A program made the position numbers and the translations under genes. The notes below the pieces were generated by a model that was not told the origin of the DNA, did no database searches, and was given only the letters and a program-made list of their open reading frames with translations. This document shows positions 62,301 to 64,000 of a DNA stretch of 64,000 nt, piece by piece. The stretch lies in contig NC_079135.1 in assembly GCF_945859705.1 (NCBI RefSeq), forward strand, positions 36,133,679 to 36,197,678. Reading direction: 5' to 3'. Source of the stretch: Episyrphus balteatus (Eukaryota; Arthropoda; Insecta; Diptera; Syrphidae). Position 1 is the first letter of the stretch, and each line of letters opens with the position of its first letter.

Positions 62301-64000
62301 CGATATTTGGGTACTTGTTTCGTATAGCATTTACTTCTAATGAAGCTCAGAAATTTCCCTTGCAATTAACTGGTCGAGGGAATATATTTCTATTTTTCAA
62401 GGAAATTTTACTGCCATTTCATTATTGGATCGTTTGAGATAAGTTAAAGGCAAGGTTTTATTCCATTTTGTCTTAATTTTTTGCTAGATCAATTTTTTTT
62501 TCTGTTCCGAATCGGATTGGTGCAAAAATTTGTTCTTGTAACAGTATTTGCACCAATATCATAGGAAATAGCAATTTAAACATTTTTTTTTTTAACTTAT
62601 GAAAATCAGTAGTGAGAGCTGGAGTAAAAATCGGTTCCCGCTTTCGAAAAATTTACAATAAAATAACATCGGTCCCAAAATTTAGCCCACTTGAACTCTA
62701 ATTTATCGATTTTCTAGTATTAGCAGCTGATACTTTGTTTGACTTTATTTAACAAAATGAAATATAACTAGAAAGATTCCAAGAGTTTCCCAAAAAGTGG
62801 TTTTGACACTAAAACATTTGTCCCGAATATATAATACACCTGAAAGTTACAATTTTTTTTTTGCGATTTTAGTTGAGGAAATTTTAGAATCTTACATATA
62901 ATGTCCGAATTTCAGCTCCAATTTTATATTAATTTACAAATTAATATTAGTAACAATAGATCATTTTTAGTCTCCATTATAATAAGTTTCAGAAGTTCTA
63001 AAATCAACAATTTCAGTAAACCTTAACTTCTGCAGTTTTTTAATGAAAAAAAAAACTTGTGTTCTACTATTTTATTAGTGTTAAAATAGACTAGAATTTA
63101 GCCAAAAAAAAAAAAAAACGATTTCCAACGTCAGTTGAGTACAAATTACAAATTTGTAGGTACTTTATGTATACTATCATGAAAACAGTGTAGGTACATT
63201 TATAAGCTAAAAGAATTAGGAATTTAGAAAAAAGGTTTTGATAGTTTTTGACTTTCAAGTGTCTAGAAAATTATAAATCTAGCTCAAAATTATTTCGTCA
63301 TTTAATACCTATCTAACGTCATTCATTATGAATGCACCTTTGAACAAAGACTAAACCATTCAAATTGATGAAAAACTACAAATATTATTCGACCTTCAAA
63401 TTTTCTACTATTCAAAAGGCTCAATGAGAATCTCATTCAAAAAAAAACAAAAAATGAGTTTGTCCTTTTATTCAAATTAGTTTTTAAATTCCACAAAAAT
63501 GTTTCATTGGAATTGTTGAATACCATCAAAAACAAACAAAAAAAAAAATTTTTTTTCCAACAATTCTCACTTAGAAAAAAAGTTATACCACTATTTAGTG
63601 CACATCATCCTTATCTATTATAGCGGCAATATAAACTATTCCACCCAAATGAACCATTATTCTCACATTTATTATGCAATAAAAGATACTTTTAAAATCC
63701 CATTTAGTATAACCTCTCTCTCATTCGCTGCCTATATGCTGTTTGCATTGTAAATTTTATTTGTATGCACTTAAAATTAAGTCTCACATCCCATATTGTA
63801 GGTAGGTACGTAAAAACACAGCATTCATTTAGTTAGTACTATACCTGAGTACCATACACTCAATGAGTACATGTCAGAGTTTGAAAAACAAAAAAAACAG
63901 CAACAAAAAAAAAATGAGGTCTCGAAATGAATAAAGTATTTTCTCATTAGCACAAAATGCCTACATTGCACACCACACATAACATAAATATTTTATTTAT
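59353..64000. other. AT-rich non-coding stretch
   Basis: No gene. Poly-T and TTA/TTG tracts at 60.7-60.95 kb produce Phe/Leu/Tyr-rich frames that are compositional. A 42-nt hairpin lies at 62516-62557 (see findings). TAGG/CCTA strings occur near 61090, 61590 and 63805. Confidence 0.45.

Overview
The window reads as a gene desert or very large intron from an AT-rich animal genome, most likely an insect and perhaps a fly. The grounds are the composition (poly-A and poly-T runs of 8-17 bases, CA/TG and TAGG/CCTA microsatellites), the lack of any bacterial-style gene packing, and the transposon types present: RTE-like LINE, hAT, PIF/Harbinger, Tc1/mariner and probable piggyBac MITEs. I found no convincing host protein exon, tRNA, rRNA, snRNA, known miRNA or CRISPR array. 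Apart from the transposon remnants, the open frames of 60-150 codons have low-complexity content and lie in simple-sequence DNA.

Layout. 1-2.4 kb: AT-rich DNA with a diverged tandem duplication. 2.4-3.95 kb: a repeat with about 260-bp terminal inverted repeats and internal direct repeats. 4-12.3 kb: unique or low-complexity DNA, including a less AT-rich part at about 7.9-10.7 kb. 12.3-14.24 kb: a transposon cluster, with a small TTAA-flanked MITE next to a 1.5-kb non-autonomous hAT element (8-bp target duplication) that carries a nested 277-bp PIF/Harbinger-like MITE (TTA duplication). 15-17.3 kb: a locally duplicated 130-bp block. 16.6-40.0 kb: seven copies of one 22-24-bp motif, core CATACRCCACAGTGA, in otherwise dissimilar flanks. 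21.48 kb: a 22-bp minisatellite whose unit carries a GATA-factor-like site. 26.2-28.4 kb: a 5'-truncated RTE-like retrotransposon with a 13-bp target duplication and two frameshifts. 28.9-30.0 kb: a 1.05-kb foldback element with TA duplication. 33.2-33.7 kb: an ATTCAGC motif cluster. 40.2-41.85 kb: a 1.63-kb foldback Tc1/mariner derivative whose two arms each carry the N-terminal part of a decayed transposase. 42-64 kb: mostly unique AT-rich sequence with microsatellites, a possible old LINE relic (49.8 kb), a possible dispersed repeat (50.45 kb) and a diverged tandem duplication (59 kb).

No genes here form a pathway. The only protein-like content is the decayed RTE reverse transcriptase, the Tc1-type transposase relic (two mirror copies) and a doubtful RT C-terminal relic. 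The most interesting signal is the seven-fold recurring motif. It is far too long and too well conserved to recur by chance in 64 kb, and its flanks do not align as a transposon would, apart from two copies. A regulatory or architectural DNA-binding site in a gene desert is my leading reading, and it is an inference. A short dispersed repeat end is the alternative.
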